A DNA stretch of 6,475 nucleotides from Rhodoferax sp. (GTDB taxonomy: Bacteria; Pseudomonadota; Gammaproteobacteria; Burkholderiales; Burkholderiaceae_C): assembly GCA_028711355.1 (NCBI GenBank), contig JAQTSL010000215.1:1-6475 (forward strand), in the 5' to 3' direction. The number at the start of each line of letters is the position of its first letter. Within the stretch, counting starts at the first letter, position 1. This document shows, piece by piece, positions 4,787 through 6,475 of this stretch. Made by a program: the position numbers and the translations under genes. The notes beneath the pieces are model-generated. The model had not been told where the DNA came from. It saw only the letters and a program-made list of their open reading frames with translations, and searched no databases.

Positions 4787-6475
4787 ATGAATGCAGTAGA
4801 AATAGAAGCCGCCATCTCGGACCTGGCCCTTGAATCCTTCGACGCGGCACAGTTCCCGTTCGCCTTTCTGGCCGCTTTTGGCAACAAGGACACCACCCTC
4901 AAACGCCTGCGCACCGGCAACAACAACGCCTCGGATGTGCCCGGTGGTGTACTTTTACGCAACAACATCCACATGGTCGTGTGCGAAGCGGGCGCGGTGG
5001 GTGACACCCTCAAGGCCCTGCGCGCCAGCCCGGCCACCACCAAGGCCAAAGCTAAGTTCATCCTCGCCACCGACGGGCAGACCATTGAGGCCGAAGAGCT
5101 GGCCGGTGGCGAAACCATCGCCTGCGCCTACGCGGACTTTCCCAACCACTTTGGCTTCTTCCTGCCGCTGGCAGGCATCTCCACCCTCAAGGAGATCACA
5201 GACAACCCCATCGACGTGCGCGCCACCGGCCGCCTGAACAAGCTCTATGTGGAGCTGCTGAGCGACAACCCGGATTGGGCCAAAGACGAGCGCCGCGCCG
5301 ACATGAACCACTTCATGGCCCGGCTGGTGTTTTGCTTTTTTGCCGAAGACACCGACATCTTCAACGGCGAGGGCCTGTTCACCCAGACCGTGGAGCAGAT
5401 GGGCGAGCGCGACGGCGCCAACACCCATGAGGTACTGCAAGCCATCTTCCGCGCCATGAACATCAAACCTGCCGAGCGTGCCAACGCGCTGCCCCGGCTG
5501 CCCAACTGGGCCAATGGCTTCCCCTATGTCAACGGTGGCCTGTTCTCCGGCTCTACCTCCGTGCCGCGCTTCACCCGCATGGCCCGCACCTACCTGCTGC
5601 ACGCGGGCAACCTGAACTGGAAACAGATCAACCCCGACATCTTCGGCAGCATGATCCAGGCCGTGGCTGACGACGAAGAACGCGGTGCGCTGGGCATGCA
5701 CTACACCAGCGTGCCCAACATCCTTAAGGTGTTGAACCCCCTGTTTCTGGATGACCTGCGCACGCAGCTTGACGCCGCTGGCGACAACCGGGCCAAGCTG
5801 CTGAACCTGCGCCGCCGCATGGCGCGCATTCGCGTGTTTGACCCGGCTTGCGGGTCGGGGAATTTTTTGGTCATTGCCTACAAGCAGATGCGCCAGATCG
5901 AATTTGAGATCAACCGCCGCCGGGGTGAAAGCGAGCGCCATTCTGAAATGCCGCTCACCAATTTCCGGGGCATCGAGCTGCGCAACTTCCCAGCCGAAAT
6001 CGCCCGGTTGGCGCTCGTCATTGCCGAATACCAGTGCGATGTGCTTTACCGTGGCCCCTTGCTGGCGCGGGAGGAGTTTTTGCCGCTGGACGCGCAGAAC
6101 TGGATTGTGTGCGGCAATGCGCTACGGCTGGATTGGTTGAGCGTGTGCCCGCCCACGGGGACGGGGGTCAAGCTGGTGGCGGATGATTTGTTTGGTACGC
6201 CGCTGGAACAGACGGAAATCGATTTTGAGAATGAAGGTGGTGAGACATATATCTGCGGGAACCCACCGTATTTGGGAAGTAGATCTCAAAATGATGAACA
6301 AAAGGAAGATTTGCGGCGGATTTTTGTCTTACACACTAAGAACTGGAAATCACTTGACTATGTTGCTGGCTGGTTTGCAATGGCTGCAAGATACGGAACT
6401 GAAACTCAGGCATCTGCCGCCTTTGTAGCCACAAACTCCATTTGTCAAGGCATTCAAACACCCATTCTGTGGCCG
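4787..6475 (+). CDS. MmeI/type IIL-like class I DNA methyltransferase, N-terminal 563 codons (runs off right edge)
   Basis: The frame is open through all 563 codons seen; the family is usually about 900 or more residues, so the target-recognition part lies outside. It transfers methyl from SAM to DNA, most likely N6-adenine. Motif I is FDPACGSGNFL (351-361), motif IV is GNPPY (491-495), and HYTSVPNI (305-312) precedes them as the usual entry to the catalytic domain. Residues 1-165 match the MmeI-type N-terminal region by position, and about 170-250 form the helical linker (MNHFMARLVFCFFAEDTDIF). In MmeI the N-terminal region is a nuclease with D-ExK. Here the nearest stretch reads SDVPGGVLLRNNIHM (49-63), with no ExK, so this protein may only methylate. 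After about 6270 codons become AT-richer. It follows the 386-aa gene by 113 bp on the same strand. The methyltransferase call is firm; loss of cleavage is inference. Confidence 0.92.
   Translation, partial: MNAVEIEAAISDLALESFDAAQFPFAFLAAFGNKDTTLKRLRTGNNNASDVPGGVLLRNNIHMVVCEAGAVGDTLKALRASPATTKAKAKFILATDGQTIEAEELAGGETIACAYADFPNHFGFFLPLAGISTLKEITDNPIDVRATGRLNKLYVELLSDNPDWAKDERRADMNHFMARLVFCFFAEDTDIFNGEGLFTQTVEQMGERDGANTHEVLQAIFRAMNIKPAERANALPRLPNWANGFPYVNGGLFSGSTSVPRFTRMARTYLLHAGNLNWKQINPDIFGSMIQAVADDEERGALGMHYTSVPNILKVLNPLFLDDLRTQLDAAGDNRAKLLNLRRRMARIRVFDPACGSGNFLVIAYKQMRQIEFEINRRRGESERHSEMPLTNFRGIELRNFPAEIARLALVIAEYQCDVLYRGPLLAREEFLPLDAQNWIVCGNALRLDWLSVCPPTGTGVKLVADDLFGTPLEQTEIDFENEGGETYICGNPPYLGSRSQNDEQKEDLRRIFVLHTKNWKSLDYVAGWFAMAARYGTETQASAAFVATNSICQGIQTPILWP

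Noticed and set aside
4955..5941. 328-aa open frame on the minus strand
   Set aside because: It lies antisense to the methyltransferase, whose frame shows clear motifs. Its residues (many Val/Gly/His/Gln) look like a reverse read of GC-rich codons.
1..6475. tRNA, rRNA or CRISPR array
   Set aside because: No cloverleaf, rRNA-like or regularly spaced direct repeats were seen on reading both strands.

Overview
The window looks like chromosome from a betaproteobacterium, most likely Comamonadaceae (Rhodoferax/Polaromonas/Acidovorax-like). The basis is the moderately high GC coding style, the ModC and HDOD/PAS protein sequences, and the structured intergenic repeats. This placement comes from family knowledge and was not checked by a search.

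Left part (1-1422, minus strand): a two-gene signalling unit. An HDOD-domain protein (439-1422) is followed, with an ATGA stop/start overlap, by a PAS-domain protein that runs off the left edge. Between this unit and the next gene (1423-1814) no gene is seen, but the DNA is dense in inverted repeats. These include a ~107-bp nested inverted-repeat element at 1518-1624 and an intrinsic terminator for the gene to the right.

Middle part (1815-about 2897, minus strand): the molybdate-transport ATPase gene modC, damaged. It carries one in-frame TAA (2562-2564), a Cys in the ABC signature (LSCGE), and no convincing start. Its 5' end abuts the C-terminal remnant of what looks like an IS91-family transposase (about 2905-3162, plus strand). 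modA and modB, which usually lie just upstream of modC, are absent from the window.

Right part (3163-6475, plus strand): a likely accessory region. After the IS remnant comes a long imperfect inverted repeat (3421-3504) that resembles an integron attC site or an IS end. It contains a 15-codon ORF with a strong Shine-Dalgarno sequence. Ten bases after that ORF starts an unrecognised 386-aa protein (3513-4673) with a weak PD-(D/E)XK-like pattern. After 113 bp comes a DNA methyltransferase of the MmeI/type IIL-like family (4787 to the right edge, incomplete). It has clear SAM-binding and NPPY motifs but no recognisable nuclease motif in its N-terminal part.

The simplest reading is a mod locus broken by a mobile element, with a possible restriction or defence pair beside it. 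The pairing of the 386-aa protein with the methyltransferase is inference from position only.
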